Shown piece after piece: positions 34,020 to 43,754 of a stretch of 64,000 nucleotides of DNA; position 1 is the stretch's first letter; every line of letters begins with the position of its first letter. A program made the translations under genes and the position numbers. The notes under the pieces are model-generated. The model was not told the origin of the DNA, made no database searches, and saw only the letters and a list, made by a program, of their open reading frames with translations. The stretch is from Hymenobacter cellulosilyticus (GTDB lineage Bacteria > Bacteroidota > Bacteroidia > Cytophagales > Hymenobacteraceae). The stretch lies in the NCBI RefSeq assembly GCF_022919215.1, contig NZ_CP095046.1, positions 62,001 to 126,000 on the forward strand, written 5' to 3'.

Positions 34020-34604
34020 TTAGCGCCAGAAACCCTTCTCCAAAATCTGGGCCTCTACGGCTTCCGGTACCAGATACCGAATTGACTTGCCGGTGTGCAC
34101 ACAGTCCCGGATGAAGGTAGCTGATATGTCCAGCAGGGGCGCCTCTACTACCTGCACACCGGGGTGAGCATTAACGTCGGTAGCGTCTACTCCGGGTCGA
34201 GGATACACATAAACGGCGTACTCAGCCAGGATACGGTCGGCTTGCTTCCAACGGGGTAAGCCCGGCAGGTTGTCCTCCCCCATGAGTAACACAAAGCTAT
34301 GGTCGGGGTAACGCCGGTGCAGCTCATCGAGGGTATCGATGGTATAGCTGGGCTTGGGCATGGCAAACTCAATGTCCAAAGCCCGCAGCCGGTCGTTGTG
34401 CTGAATTGCCAGGCTAACCATATCAAACCGCTCCTGCTCGCCCAGCATCTCCTGCCCTACCTTAAATGGGCTTTGGGGCGACACGACTAGCCACACCGCG
34501 TCCAAGTCGGTGTGCGTGGCCATGAAATGCGCCAAAATCAGGTGGCCGGTATGAATAGGATTGAACGAGCCGAAAAGCAGTCCTATTTTAGGTGCTGATT
34601 TCAC
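34020..34604 (-). CDS. nadD: nicotinate-nucleotide adenylyltransferase
   Basis: NadD makes deamido-NAD from nicotinate mononucleotide and ATP. The 194-residue product starts at GTG 34604 ([20 protein letters not shown]), with the nucleotidyltransferase motif GSFNPIHTGH, and has the late ISATFIRDCVHTGKSIRYLV block (ISxTxxR). The GTG overlaps the restored gmk stop as GTGA, so it is translationally coupled to gmk. Confidence 0.96.
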   Translation of the reverse strand: MKSAPKIGLLFGSFNPIHTGHLILAHFMATHTDLDAVWLVVSPQSPFKVGQEMLGEQERFDMVSLAIQHNDRLRALDIEFAMPKPSYTIDTLDELHRRYPDHSFVLLMGEDNLPGLPRWKQADRILAEYAVYVYPRPGVDATDVNAHPGVQVVEAPLLDISATFIRDCVHTGKSIRYLVPEAVEAQILEKGFWR

Positions 34605-35184
34605 AAAATGGCGGGCTCGGCAGTAATAAAGTCCCGTACTAGCTTGGCAGCCTGCTCAGTGGCATGGTCTAAGTCGTCGTTAACGACTGTGACATCAAAC
34701 CGGTCCTCGAAGGTGAGTTCGAAGTTGGCTTTGTAGAGACGGGCTGAAATACTAGAAGCTGAATCAGTAGCGCGGGTGCGCAGGCGCTCTTCCAGAATCT
34801 CCAGGGACGGGGCTTTACAAAAATGGCTAGGGCCCGGTCCTTATAGAACTCCTTAATGCTAAGGCCGCCTTTTACATCCACGTCCAGAATGGCATGTTTG
34901 CCGCTTTCCCAGATGCGCTCAATTTCGGATTTGAGAGTGCCATAAAAGGCCCCTTCATACACTTCCTCCCATTCCACAAACTCGTCGTGACGAATTTTCT
35001 CTTGGAATTCCTGGACGGAAATGAAGTAATAATCTTTGCCATTGGCTTCGGTGCGGCCGCGCTTATCACGCGTACAGGCCGAAATGGAAAAGCTCAGCTC
35101 CGGAATTTGTTCCATAAGCCGGTGGACGATAGTAGTCTTACCGGCACCGGAAGGAGCCGAAAAAGCGATGATTTTACCCTGCAT
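34601..35184 (-). CDS. gmk: guanylate kinase, frameshifted
   Basis: Guanylate kinase makes GDP from GMP. The start [20 protein letters not shown] contains the P-loop [10 protein letters not shown], followed by STRxxR-like ACTRDKRG and the GxxYGT-like segment [13 protein letters not shown]. As written the frame goes wrong after VKP. One extra G in the run 34809-34812 (plus strand) gives [20 protein letters not shown] and continues to a stop at 34601, giving 194 residues. It follows the anti-sigma gene by 9 bp and overlaps nadD by 4. Confidence 0.94.
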
Positions 35185-35193
35185 GGGGTAAAA

Positions 35194-35484
35194 TTAGGCC
35201 ATTTCTGCTTGAACGCGCGCTAAAATTGTTTGCGAAAGCGAAGTTGGCACGCCTTTCCGCCCTACATGCTGGGACAGAAAGTCGATGAAAATCTGCTGCT
35301 TGCCGATGCTATCAAAGCAAGGGGAGCAATCTTCGGCATGGTTAACAAAGTATTCTTCATCTTCCACGCTAGGCTCTTGGCCTACGATGATTTGGTCGAG
35401 AATTGTATTCACGCGTTCACAATCGGCCCCTTCCACTTGAGAAGCAGCTTGCTGATTGGTTGATGTAGTAGCAGTGTTTTCCAT
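35194..35484 (-). CDS. putative zinc-binding anti-sigma factor
   Basis: The 96-residue product has a Cys at about residue 22 and the motif HAEDCSPC (about residues 49-56), which is the HxxxCxxC arrangement of ZAS anti-sigma domains. It has no membrane segment, so it would be a cytosolic regulator. The gene begins 21 bp after the ECF sigma gene, the usual sigma / anti-sigma arrangement. That it binds this sigma is inferred from position. It may respond to redox or zinc; nothing in the sequence proves this. Confidence 0.75.
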   Translation of the reverse strand: MENTATTSTNQQAASQVEGADCERVNTILDQIIVGQEPSVEDEEYFVNHAEDCSPCFDSIGKQQIFIDFLSQHVGRKGVPTSLSQTILARVQAEMA

Positions 35485-35505
35485 AACCGAGCCCGGTATT
35501 AAAGT

Positions 35506-36144
35506 TTATTCGTTTTCGTCCTCAACATCAGAGCCATCGATATCGTTACCGTAGCCCATTGATTTTGCGTATTTTTCTAATTTCTCCTTTAGAAAATTGC
35601 GCGCCCGGTGCAAGCGGGAACGGACAGTCCCGATTGGAATGTCCAAGACTTTGGCCATTTCCTCGTAAGTAAACCCTTCCAGGTCACAGAGGATAATGAC
35701 GGTGCGAAAATCAACCGGCAGCGAGTTCAGGGCGCTGGCCACCTCATCACCGATAAGGTCGCGCACGGCCTGCTGCCGCATGTCGGACGACGTGCTACCC
35801 GCGTCGCCTTCGGACTCCACGTCTTCCGTATTGTAGTAGCCCTCTATTTCGCTGTAGTCAACTTTAGCGGGCTGCTTGCTTTTTTTCCGGAAGTCGTTGA
35901 TGAACGAATTTTTCAGGATGCGAAACAGCCACGCTTTGGCGTTGGTTCCCTGCTCGAAGTACTCAAAGAAGCGGTAGGCCTTCAAATAGGTCTCCTGGAC
36001 GAGGTCGTTGGCGTCGTCTTCATCGAGTGTGAGGCGGAAGGCAAAGTTGTACAGCGAATCGAGCACAGGCATCAATTCCGCCTGAAAACGGCGGTCTTTT
36101 TCCTCTTTGCTCAACTTCGGAACCCGTTCGGGAGAATCGCTCAT
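35506..36144 (-). CDS. ECF-type RNA polymerase sigma factor
   Basis: The 212-residue protein has sigma region 2 (about residues 28-98, with DEDDANDLVQETYLKAYRFF and the AWLFRILKNSFINDFRKKSK helix) and region 4 (about 132-188, with LPVDFRTVIILCDLEGFTYE and GTVRSRLHRAR). The linker is acidic and the C-terminal tail (GNDIDGSDVEDENE) is too. It heads a unit with an anti-sigma factor, gmk and nadD, and a good vegetative promoter lies upstream, so it is probably expressed constitutively. Confidence 0.93.
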   Translation of the reverse strand: MSDSPERVPKLSKEEKDRRFQAELMPVLDSLYNFAFRLTLDEDDANDLVQETYLKAYRFFEYFEQGTNAKAWLFRILKNSFINDFRKKSKQPAKVDYSEIEGYYNTEDVESEGDAGSTSSDMRQQAVRDLIGDEVASALNSLPVDFRTVIILCDLEGFTYEEMAKVLDIPIGTVRSRLHRARNFLKEKLEKYAKSMGYGNDIDGSDVEDENE

Positions 36145-36196
36145 GGGCGCTAAAAGATTGCGGCTACGCTAGACTAAAAAATAGCAGCCGTGTAAA

Positions 36197-36226
36197 CAAA
36201 TGTACAGATTATACTAATCCGCTCAA
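36197..36226 (-). promoter_or_regulatory. promoter of the sigma-anti-sigma-gmk-nadD unit
   Basis: Minus strand: TTG (36224-36226), 19-base spacer, TACATTTG (36197-36204). The -33 box overlaps the stop region of the O-antigen ligase-like gene. Confidence 0.75.
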
Positions 36227-37481
36227 GAAGGGTTTTGTTGGGCAGCCTGCACCTGCCTTTCCATACTCACTACGAGAAAGCCGTAAAGAAATACGAAAAG
36301 GTTGAAGCCGATCTGAACTTCCAACAAGGAATCGACCAGCATAGCGGCCCCAAGAATCACTAGGAAATGCACTACGTACGGGTTCTGCCGCATTGCGGGT
36401 TGCAACAGCGGCGTAAGAAGCACCAGTAACCAGAGGAATAAGCCCAGTAGTCCACTTGCAACCAAGTAGTGTAAGTACTGATTATGAATCATAGGCCGGT
36501 GTTCGGAGCGCAGCCCGTAATCCTGCCAAGCATATTCCTGCATCATGGCGTCGAAGGCATCGGCTGGGCCCACGCCCAACCACGGACTGCGCGCGGCGAC
36601 GTCCTGGGCGGTTTGCCAAGCAGCCAAGCGCTGCGACAGGGAAGAAGTATTGATATCCCGGCCTTCCCGAAACTGCGTTACATCGTGAAGGGAGCCCCAG
36701 AAACGGCGCTGAATAGAAGGCAGGCTCTCATAGGCGGCATAAGGCACCACCACCAGACAAGTCAACAACCCTAGTCCGACCAGGAGCTTCCGTTTCAGAA
36801 TTACGACCAACACCACATCGACCAGCAGCGTAGTGTAGAGCGCTAGGAGCCCTGTGCGGTAGGCCAGCACGTGCAAAACCACGGCCGACGTGAGGGCTGC
36901 GCCGCGCAAGATCCAGCGCAGAAGCGCCGGGGCAGTGGCTTCGCGCTGCAGGAAATAACCAAAATACACGCCCAGCACCAGCATGATGCTGAAGTGAATA
37001 TGGAAGATGCGGGTTACGGAGGCAATATTCTGCCCAGTTTCGATAAGGCGGTTGGCTTCTGTTGGATTGAGCAGGTATTTGCCCAACGTAGCAAGACCAA
37101 TCAAAGCGACGCCAACTGTAAAAAAGCAGCCTACACAGTAGCGTTGGAGCCGGGTCAGGGGAACTGCCAGGGCAAAAGCCAACGGAACCCCAGCAGTGGA
37201 AGCTGGCGAAAAACCTCATGCCGCCAGACGTCCCAAGCAGACGTATAGAAGCCACTAATCAGAAGTAAAGCATATAGCAGAGCCAGCCGGATGGCCGCTC
37301 CATTGCGCAGCCACCGCGGTATTTGCTGCCGGATATCAGGATTCAGGAACGCTGCAACCACCGCCGCTACCGGGCTCAGAGACACCAATGCCCGTGCGGC
37401 AAACAGCCCTACCACACCGGCCAGGCAGGCCACCAGCAGCAGGTATTGAGAAAGCCGACCATCGTGGTAGGCACTACGCAA
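36223..37481 (-). CDS. O-antigen ligase / Wzy-type membrane protein, frameshifted
   Basis: A polytopic membrane protein of the Wzy_C / WaaL superfamily. The C-terminal part has VLAYRTGLLALYTTL, a long extracytoplasmic loop (WLGVGPADAFDAMMQEYAWQ) and the motif MIHNQYLHYLVASGLLGLFL. The N-terminal part is in a second frame starting at TTG 37481. One extra C in the run 37188-37191 (plus strand) joins them as LPLLGVPLAFALAVPLTRLQ, giving 419 residues. It is last in a cluster with two glycosyltransferases, so it probably handles the glycan they build. Ligase or polymerase activity cannot be separated from sequence. Confidence 0.85.
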
Positions 37482-37530
37482 CGTATTCCCGGGAGGAATG
37501 TGTCATATGCAGAAGAAAGGCGCAATAACG

Positions 37531-38570
37531 TTAGGATAAGCCAGAGGGCAGCGGCGGCCAGCCAAGAACCTGATGGGCTACCTGCAGAGGCGTAATGGCT
37601 TTAATGCAGGCACAGGTACTAGGTTCCTGGCGGCAGTCGGAACAATCAGGCCGGTCGAAGACCAAGTATTCGGCATGGGTTCCGAGCGGGGCCCACCGGC
37701 CGGGGTGCGTGGGCCGCATGGGCGGGTACAAACCCAGGGCATGCCGGCCCAAAGCGGCTGCCAGGTGCAATGGTCCCGTGCTGGCTGCAACCAGGCCATC
37801 AGCAGCCGCTATGCAGCCGAGCAGCTGCGCCAGGGACAACTGCCCGGTCAGGTTGCCGGCCAGGTAGGCGGCGTGTTGCTGGAGCCAATCGGTCAGCTCT
37901 TCCCCTTCGGCGGCAGTGCCGGTAACAAACACCCGGTGCCCCGCCTCATGGAGCAGCTTAGCTAGAGTGCCGAAATGCGTAAGGCCCCACTCCCGGGCAC
38001 TACCGCGGGACCGAGGGTGCAGAACGATGTTGAGCTGCCCGGTAGTGCGGGCCTGCAGAAGCTGCTGCACCGGTTCCGGAAGTGACGCCGTGGCCTGCAG
38101 CTTTACCAAGGACGCTAACTCTGCCAACGGCCACTCCTGGGAGAATCCCAATGGCAGTAGCAGCTTTGCGTTGAGCTGAGCCTCGTGCAGCAGCGAGTTG
38201 CGGCGGCTCAGGGACACCAGCCGGTTGCAGGTGAGCCAGTGAATCCACCGGTTGCGGGTACCGATGCGCACGGGAATGCCCGCTTTTTGCGCTATCCGGG
38301 CCAGTACCTTGTGGGGAAACACGTGCACAATGGCTTCCGCTTTGTATTGCCGCAGAGCGGCTACCTGTTCAGCTTCGCTGCGCTTGAGCAACTCGTCAAC
38401 GTTCAGAAAATCATCAACCCAGGGGCAGGCCTCCGCTACAGCCTGCGTGTAAGTACGGCCTATGAGCACGACCCGGCAGCCGGGACTTGCAGCTTGAGCA
38501 AGCCGCATATGGGAAGCGTCAGTACCACGTCGCCAATGGCATCGGTACGGCTGATCAGGAACGTTCTCAT
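37531..38570 (-). CDS. family 9 glycosyltransferase (heptosyltransferase-like), frameshifted
   Basis: Family 9 enzymes transfer heptose or a related sugar to the lipopolysaccharide core. The ATG at 38570 gives MRTFLISRTDAIGDVVLTLP, the typical SRTDAIGD opening. One extra G at 38511-38513 (plus strand) joins it to the body (SPGCRVVLIGRTYTQAVAEA). The C-terminal nucleotide-sugar half has HPRSRGSAREWGLTHFGTLA and GLVAASTGPLHLAAALGRHA, and ends with a Cys-rich block (DCSDCRQEPSTCACI). The total is 346 residues. Its ATG overlaps the stop of the family 2 gene as ATGA. Confidence 0.88.
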
Positions 38571-39343
38571 ATGGGCAAGGCGGCAGGAGCCGGTTTGGTA
38601 CGCAGCTTGGCGAACTTCAAGAAAACACCCCAGGCGGAAATCGTGGCAATGCACAGCCCGGCAAAACCGTCGAGGAAGCCCAGACGGAAAAAATAGCCGT
38701 GCACAAATTTCCACAGGGGCTTGAGCAGCAGATGAAACAGGCCCACCCGGGTTTTGCCCCGCAGGGCCAGCTCAGCGGCCGAAATACTGGTAAAGCGGTT
38801 GAGCTGACTCACGTGCTGCTCCACAGAATGGTAGGAATAATGCAGCGCGTCGCCGGCCAAGGCCCCCACCGACTGCCCGGCTGCTACCTCAAACCGCTCG
38901 TGTAGCAGCAGGCCCTCCCACTGGCCCAGACGCCGGTCGTAGAGGCGTAGCTTCCGGTCGGGGTACCAGCCTCCGTGCCGCACCCAGGTGCCGCAGTAGT
39001 TGGTAAGCCGGGCCAGGGTGTAGCCCGCGTGCTGCCAACTGGCTTTTACCTCCCGAATGGAGGCCCGGAGCTCATCGGTTAGCACTTCGTCGGCGTCGAG
39101 CTGGAGCACATGGTCGTAGCGGGCCTGGGCCGTGGCGTAGTTTTTCTGCTCGACGTAGCCAGCAAACGCGTGCTGAACAACCCGCGCCCCGTGCTGACGG
39201 CAGATTTCCACGGTGCCATCAGTGGAAAAGGAGTCAACAACTACCACGTCGTCGGCCACGTCCTGCAGTGCGGCAAGGCAGCGGCCAATATTGGCTTCCT
39301 CGTTGAAGGTGATGACGACGACCGAGAGAGAAATGGGGAGCAT
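38567..39343 (-). CDS. family 2 glycosyltransferase (WaaE/KdtX-like)
   Basis: The 258-residue product begins with the GT-A fold (LSVVVITFNEEANIGRCLAA), with VDSFSTDGTVEI and the metal-binding DADEVL near residue 85. The later HGGWYPDRKLRLYDRR segment is typical of the WaaE/KdtX group that adds a hexose to the LPS core. The C-terminal 60 residues hold a possible membrane-associated helix region. It overlaps the downstream GT9 gene by 4 bp and opens the three-gene glycan cluster. Confidence 0.88.
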   Translation of the reverse strand: MLPISLSVVVITFNEEANIGRCLAALQDVADDVVVVDSFSTDGTVEICRQHGARVVQHAFAGYVEQKNYATAQARYDHVLQLDADEVLTDELRASIREVKASWQHAGYTLARLTNYCGTWVRHGGWYPDRKLRLYDRRLGQWEGLLLHERFEVAAGQSVGALAGDALHYSYHSVEQHVSQLNRFTSISAAELALRGKTRVGLFHLLLKPLWKFVHGYFFRLGFLDGFAGLCIATISAWGVFLKFAKLRTKPAPAALPI

Positions 39344-39411
39344 AAGGCGTCAAATATCCGGATTTGAGTTCAGCTTCTTGCTTTTGGACACCCCTAAACC
39401 GTACTTTAAGA

Positions 39412-39419
39412 TACGTTTG
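39412..39419 (+). promoter_or_regulatory. possible -7 element
   Basis: TACGTTTG fits TAnnTTTG, 73 bp before the ATG at 39493; I see no TTG at the right spacing, so this is weak. Confidence 0.3.
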
Positions 39420-39492
39420 GAATACTTTGCCCTGACTCAATTCTCAAAAGCATTTCTCTTTACTCCTGCTCTATTTCGCAACTCTACTCTTA

Positions 39493-40684
39493 ATGCTTAC
39501 AACCCAACCGCCGGAAGTCCGTCAGGAGTACGGCACTGCTAAAGGCTGGCGCCTGTTCATATACATTATCATTCCACCCCTGATTCTGGGACTGCTGGCG
39601 GTGCCTTTTCTGCTGTGGCAAGACGACGACCAGCTTGGCCTCACCATCGGGGTAACCGTGGGAGCCATTGGCATGGCGCTGTTTTTGGGCTATGGCCTGC
39701 TGGAAACTATTCAGGGCAGGCACATCATTACTGCCGACAAACTTATCTACCAGGGCGTGTTGCGGCGCAAGGAATTGCCGCTGGCTAATATCAAAGGGTT
39801 TCGTATTGATGAGCACTACACCCACATAGTGCCGATGAGCCCTGCAGATCCTAAAATCCGCATTGGCTACACCAGTGAGCAATATAGCGCCATGCAGCAG
39901 TGGTTTGCTGCTCACTACCCCAATCTGGATGTGCAGGAGCAGCAGGAAGCAGCCGCCCGCCTGCTGCAGGAAGAAGACTTGGGGCGCACTGTAGAAGAGC
40001 GCGAAGCAACCCTGGCCACAGCTAGCCAGGTAGCAAAAGTGGCCAACATTGCTGGCGGACTGGTAGCGGCCTGGCTTTTTCTAGAGCCCCAGCCTTATCA
40101 GTGGGCCATAGCCGCCGGACTGGCCCTGCCGCTGCTAGCTACGGTGCTGCTCTGGCTGCACCGGGGTGTAATTCGGCCCGACGAGGTAAAGAACAGTGCC
40201 TACCCTTCCATAACCGTGGCGTTCCTGATGCCGGCGCTGGCGCTGGTAATGCGGGTGCTAATGGACTTTGAGCTTTTAAGCTATGCCCCGCTCTGGCCTG
40301 TGGCCGGCACCGTAGCCGTGCTGGTAGCCTTACTGTTGCTGGTAGGGAGCCAGCCATTTATAGCCCGTAACGACTCCCGCGCCTCCTTACTGCTATCCTG
40401 CATAGCCTACGCTGCCGTGTATGGCTTTGCGGCCGTAATTTCTTACAACTGCACCTTCGACGAAAGCCAAGGCGCTACCTACGATGTGCAGATTCTCGAC
40501 AAGCACAAAAGCTCGGGCAAAACCACTACGTATTATGTAAAGGTGAGCCCGTGGGGCCGCGCACCACGGCTGAGGACGTCACCGTATCCGAAGACTTCTA
40601 CGAAAGCGCCCAACCCGGCACCAAAGCTCAGGTTCTGCTGCAGCCGGGGCATTGTCCATTCCTTGGTTTACTATTCTAGAATAA
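39493..40684 (+). CDS. PH-like domain membrane protein, frameshifted
   Basis: I do not recognise the exact family. The ATG at 39493 gives a protein with two N-terminal membrane helices (IYIIIPPLILGLLAVPFLLW and the next), then a soluble PH-like segment (GRHIITADKLIYQGVLRRKE to about residue 140), then four more helices. Breaks at 40553-40556 and probably 40646-40649 change the tail. With one G added at each, the end reads RTTAEDVTVSEDFYESAQPG and then PGALSIPWFTILE, stopping at 40684, about 397 residues. The second break is less certain; without it the tail would end a few residues earlier at a TAG at 40677. Confidence 0.75.
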
Positions 40685-40719
40685 AAAAGCCCGCCTGAAA
40701 TAAACAGGCGGGCTTTTTT
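40684..40719. terminator. bidirectional terminator
   Basis: Arms AAAAAGCCCGCCTG and CAGGCGGGCTTTTT form a 14-bp perfect stem between the membrane protein gene and the convergent ahcY. Confidence 0.9.
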
Positions 40720-40737
40720 ATAAAGGATTAAACGGGC

Positions 40738-42057
40738 TTAGTAGCGGTACAGGTCCGACTTGAACGGGCCTTGTACTTCCACACCGATGTAGCTGGCCTG
40801 CTTGGGCTGCAGCTCGTCGAGCTCCACGCCGATTTTGGCCAGGTGCAGACGGGCTACTTTCTCGTCGAGGTGCTTGGGCAGGGTGTACACCTTGTTCTCG
40901 TAGGCGGCCGAGTTCTGCCACAGCTCCAGCTGCGCCAGCGTCTGGTTCGTGAACGAGTTCGACATTACGAACGAAGGGTGACCCGTAGCGCAGCCCAAGT
41001 TTACGAGGCGGCCTTCAGCCAGGATAATTACTTCCTTGCCGTCGATGCTGTAAAGGTCAACCTGTGGCTTCACCGTGTCTTTGGTGTGGCCGTAGTTGTT
41101 GTTGAGCCAAGCCATGTCGATTTCATCGTCGAAGTGACCGATGTTGCAGACGATGGCCTTATCTTTCAGGGCACGGAAGTGCTCCTCGGTGATGATGTCG
41201 CAGTTGCCGGTAGCCGTTACCACGATATCGGCCTCTTTAATGGCATTGCTCATCTTCTTCACCGCGTAGCCGTCCATGGCTGCCTGCAGGGCGCAGATGG
41301 GGTCAATTTCGGTCACGATAACGCGGGCGCCGGCACCACGCAGGGAGGCAGCAGTGCCTTTTCCTACGTCGCCGTAACCGGCCACCACGGCAATCTTGCC
41401 GGCCATCATCACGTCGGTAGCGCGGCGGATAGCGTCCACGGCCGACTCTTTGCAGCCGTACTTGTTGTCAAACTTCGACTTGGTAACCGAGTCGTTGATG
41501 TTGAAAGCAGGCATGGGCAGCGTACCGTTTTTCACGCGGTCCAGCAGGCGGAGTACACCCGTTGTGGTTTCTTCCGAAATGCCTTTAATGCCGGCGGCCA
41601 GCTCGGGGAAGCGGTCCAGAACCATGTTGGTCAGGTCGCCGCCGTCGTCCAGAATCATGTTCAGGGGCTGACGCTCTTCGCCGAAGTACAGCGTCTGCTC
41701 GATGCACCAGTTAAACTCCTCTTCGTTCATGCCTTTCCAGGCATACACCGGAATACCAGCGGCGGCAATAGCAGCAGCGGCGTGGTCCTGGGTAGAGAAG
41801 ATATTGCAAGACGACCAGGTAACATCGGCACCCAGCGCGATAAGCGTTTCGATCAGAACCGCCGTTTGAATGGTCATGTGCAGACAGCCGGCGATGCGCG
41901 CGCCTTTCAGCGGCTGGGAAGCACCGAACTCCTCACGCAGGGACATCAAACCCGGCATTTCGGCCTCAGCCAACCGGATTTCTTTGCGGCCCCATTCGGC
42001 CAGCGACATGTCCTTTACTTTGTACGGAACGTACGTATTCGTCGTGGTTTCAACCAT
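40738..42057 (-). CDS. ahcY: adenosylhomocysteinase
   Basis: The enzyme splits S-adenosylhomocysteine into homocysteine and adenosine and keeps SAM-dependent methylation running. The 439-residue product begins [20 protein letters not shown]. It has the substrate segment [20 protein letters not shown], the Rossmann glycine motif [20 protein letters not shown] and the C-terminal PFKSDLYRY with the conserved Lys and Tyr. Length is normal. A -7 element TATCTTTG lies at 42086-42093 on the minus strand. Confidence 0.98.
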   Translation of the reverse strand: MVETTTNTYVPYKVKDMSLAEWGRKEIRLAEAEMPGLMSLREEFGASQPLKGARIAGCLHMTIQTAVLIETLIALGADVTWSSCNIFSTQDHAAAAIAAAGIPVYAWKGMNEEEFNWCIEQTLYFGEERQPLNMILDDGGDLTNMVLDRFPELAAGIKGISEETTTGVLRLLDRVKNGTLPMPAFNINDSVTKSKFDNKYGCKESAVDAIRRATDVMMAGKIAVVAGYGDVGKGTAASLRGAGARVIVTEIDPICALQAAMDGYAVKKMSNAIKEADIVVTATGNCDIITEEHFRALKDKAIVCNIGHFDDEIDMAWLNNNYGHTKDTVKPQVDLYSIDGKEVIILAEGRLVNLGCATGHPSFVMSNSFTNQTLAQLELWQNSAAYENKVYTLPKHLDEKVARLHLAKIGVELDELQPKQASYIGVEVQGPFKSDLYRY

Positions 42058-42085
42058 GATGCAGAAGATATTTGCGATTCAACCA

Positions 42086-42093
42086 CAAAGATA
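42086..42093 (-). promoter_or_regulatory. -7 element upstream of ahcY
   Basis: Minus-strand TATCTTTG, 29 bp before the ahcY ATG. The nearest TTG box is about 28 bases away, longer than ideal. Confidence 0.5.
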
Positions 42094-42124
42094 CGGTTTT
42101 TGTTCGCGGGCTTATATAAGACAA

Positions 42125-42155
42125 AAAAGCCCGGACCATGGCGGTCCGGGCTTTT
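42125..42155. terminator. terminator downstream of the DUF4397 gene
   Basis: Perfect 13-base arms AAAAGCCCGGACC (42125-42137) and GGTCCGGGCTTTT (42143-42155), with T-rich sequence following on the minus strand. Confidence 0.85.
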
Positions 42156-42182
42156 GATTCTGAGAGCTGATTTCTGCTCAGC

Positions 42183-42931
42183 TTAGTTATGCTGCAGCAA
42201 AAAAGCTTTGGGCTTGCGCTCGGGGTCGAGGTTGTTGACGTCGCCGCGCACGATGACCGAGTAAATTTTACCGGCTTCGTAGGTTTTGGTACCGGTACCG
42301 CTGCCGCTGCCATCACCTACCTGATAGATAGGCAAGCTCGGGTTGCCAGCCGACACGGCCAGATTCAAGGGCCGGCGTTGATTTCAATGAAGCTGGAAGC
42401 ACCGGGGAAAGTTACGTCCGGAATAATATCGGAGTATCCCACGGCCAATTGCTGGCTTAGGCGCAGCGGCCCAGTCGAGGCCATAGCCAGGTTTACCAGG
42501 CGAATCTTGGCTTTGCCAGTGGCCGGCGCCGTCAGGTCGTCGACTACCTGCAGGCCAGCCCCGGCAGTAGTAGCGTTGGGCGTATACAGGAAGTAAGAAT
42601 AGCTCTTGTCCTTCTCGATGCTAAGGGAAGACGGCTGGGTAACGACGTTCTGCCCCGAGGAGGCCACGTTTACCTTAAACGTCTGGGCGCCCGTGTTGAT
42701 GTTCTGGTAAGAACTGCTCTGCCCGTAGGAAAGCTGCGCTTTTTCGACATCGTTGGCCAGCACTTTTACTGGTACGTTCAGGCTAGCAGCACCATTCACG
42801 ATTACGATTCGGCCCTGGTCGGGGGCGGGAGCCGGCGAATCATCGTCCTTGCCGCAGCCAGCAAAAGCCAATACAGCGGGTACGGCTGCGAGGAAAATAC
42901 GGCGCTGCAGGATGTTTAGTAAGGTTTTCAT
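42183..42931 (-). CDS. DUF4397 domain lipoprotein, frameshifted
   Basis: The product begins with a lipoprotein signal (VPAVLAFAGCGKDDDSPAPA, Cys near residue 26) and so should be anchored to a membrane. The rest fits DUF4397, a beta-rich extracytoplasmic family: RIVIVNGAASLNVPVKVLAN, then a second repeat KIRLVNLAMASTGPLRLSQQ. As written it stops at 42365. One extra G at 42369-42371 (plus strand) gives IEINAGPLNLAVSAGNPSLP and a stop at 42183, making 249 residues. The family function is unknown. Confidence 0.82.
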
Positions 42932-43076
42932 AAGCAGAGAAAAAAGGTAGGTGCAAATTCAACTGCCGACAGAACGTAAGACTTAGGGCTTTTGTTGGAT
43001 GGGGGCAATAAACTTTTTCTAGACGAATAGGATTTTTTCCTCGACCAACGGTCTAGTGAGCTATTGTACAGAGCGC

Positions 43077-43107
43077 TATATTTGCATTCACGCCTATTCT
43101 ACCTTTG
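43077..43107 (+). promoter_or_regulatory. two -7 elements in tandem
   Basis: TATATTTG (43077-43084) and TACCTTTG (43100-43107) both fit TAnnTTTG. The second is only 9 bp before the ATG at 43117, so the first is more likely to be used, or the second gives a near-leaderless transcript. Confidence 0.5.
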
Positions 43108-43116
43108 CAACCCTCC

Positions 43117-43721
43117 ATGTCAGCTCTTCGTCGCACTACTTTCGTGCTTGGCCTCTCTTTGTCTTCTTTGGCCGGTTTTGCCCAGCAGGCACCTACTCCC
43201 GCTCCGCCCGCCATCCGGCTCAGCCCGGAAGATCAGGCCCGGGGCTGAATGGCCCGCAGCGGAATTTCTTCTTTCAGGCCGGTGACGGCATGCGGGAGGA
43301 AGATTATAAGAATGCCGGCTTTTTCGGGCAGCGTCTGCGCCCGTACCTGAAAGGCAACGAGGAAGCTCTGGCCAGCCTGAACAGCTACCGCCTGCACAAA
43401 TGGCTGTACCTGGGCGAGCGGCTGACGTTTGTGGGTGCCGTAGCGCTCTACAGCCAGCAGGTACTGGCCGGCGACGGCGACCAGCAGTATTTCCAGAATA
43501 CTCAGAAAGTGGCTATTGGGGTGGCAGCGGCAAGTTTGTTGTCCAACATCCTTATTACCCGCCACACCAACGAACGGTTTCAGCGGGCCGTAGAGGCGCA
43601 CAACGCCGGACTTTCGACGGCTCAGGGCAGCATGCTGAACCGGCTGACGCCGTCGTCTGTTGGAATAGCAGCAGCGCCTAGTGGCTATCCGCTGCTAGCT
43701 TTGCGCTGGAACGTGCGGTAA
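43117..43721 (+). CDS. exported hypothetical protein, frameshifted
   Basis: I do not recognise this protein. The ATG at 43117 opens a signal peptide (TTFVLGLSLSSLAGFAQQAP) and then stops at a TGA. One extra G in the run 43241-43244 joins it to QARGLNGPQRNFFFQAGDGM and the rest, for 201 residues. The mature part has two hydrophobic helices (ERLTFVGAVALYSQQVLAG and VAIGVAAASLLSNILI) and ends LALRWNVR. It may be an integral envelope protein. A competing upstream start at 43056 was rejected. Confidence 0.68.
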
Positions 43722-43754
43722 GCCGTTCGCGCTATTTTCCCGTAATTCCCCTTC

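Noticed and set aside
43056..43240. A start at 43056 for the exported protein
   Set aside because: That frame only becomes correct after the base loss at 43241-43244; upstream of it the residues are Cys/Tyr/Ser-rich noise, while the other frame has a real signal peptide from 43117.
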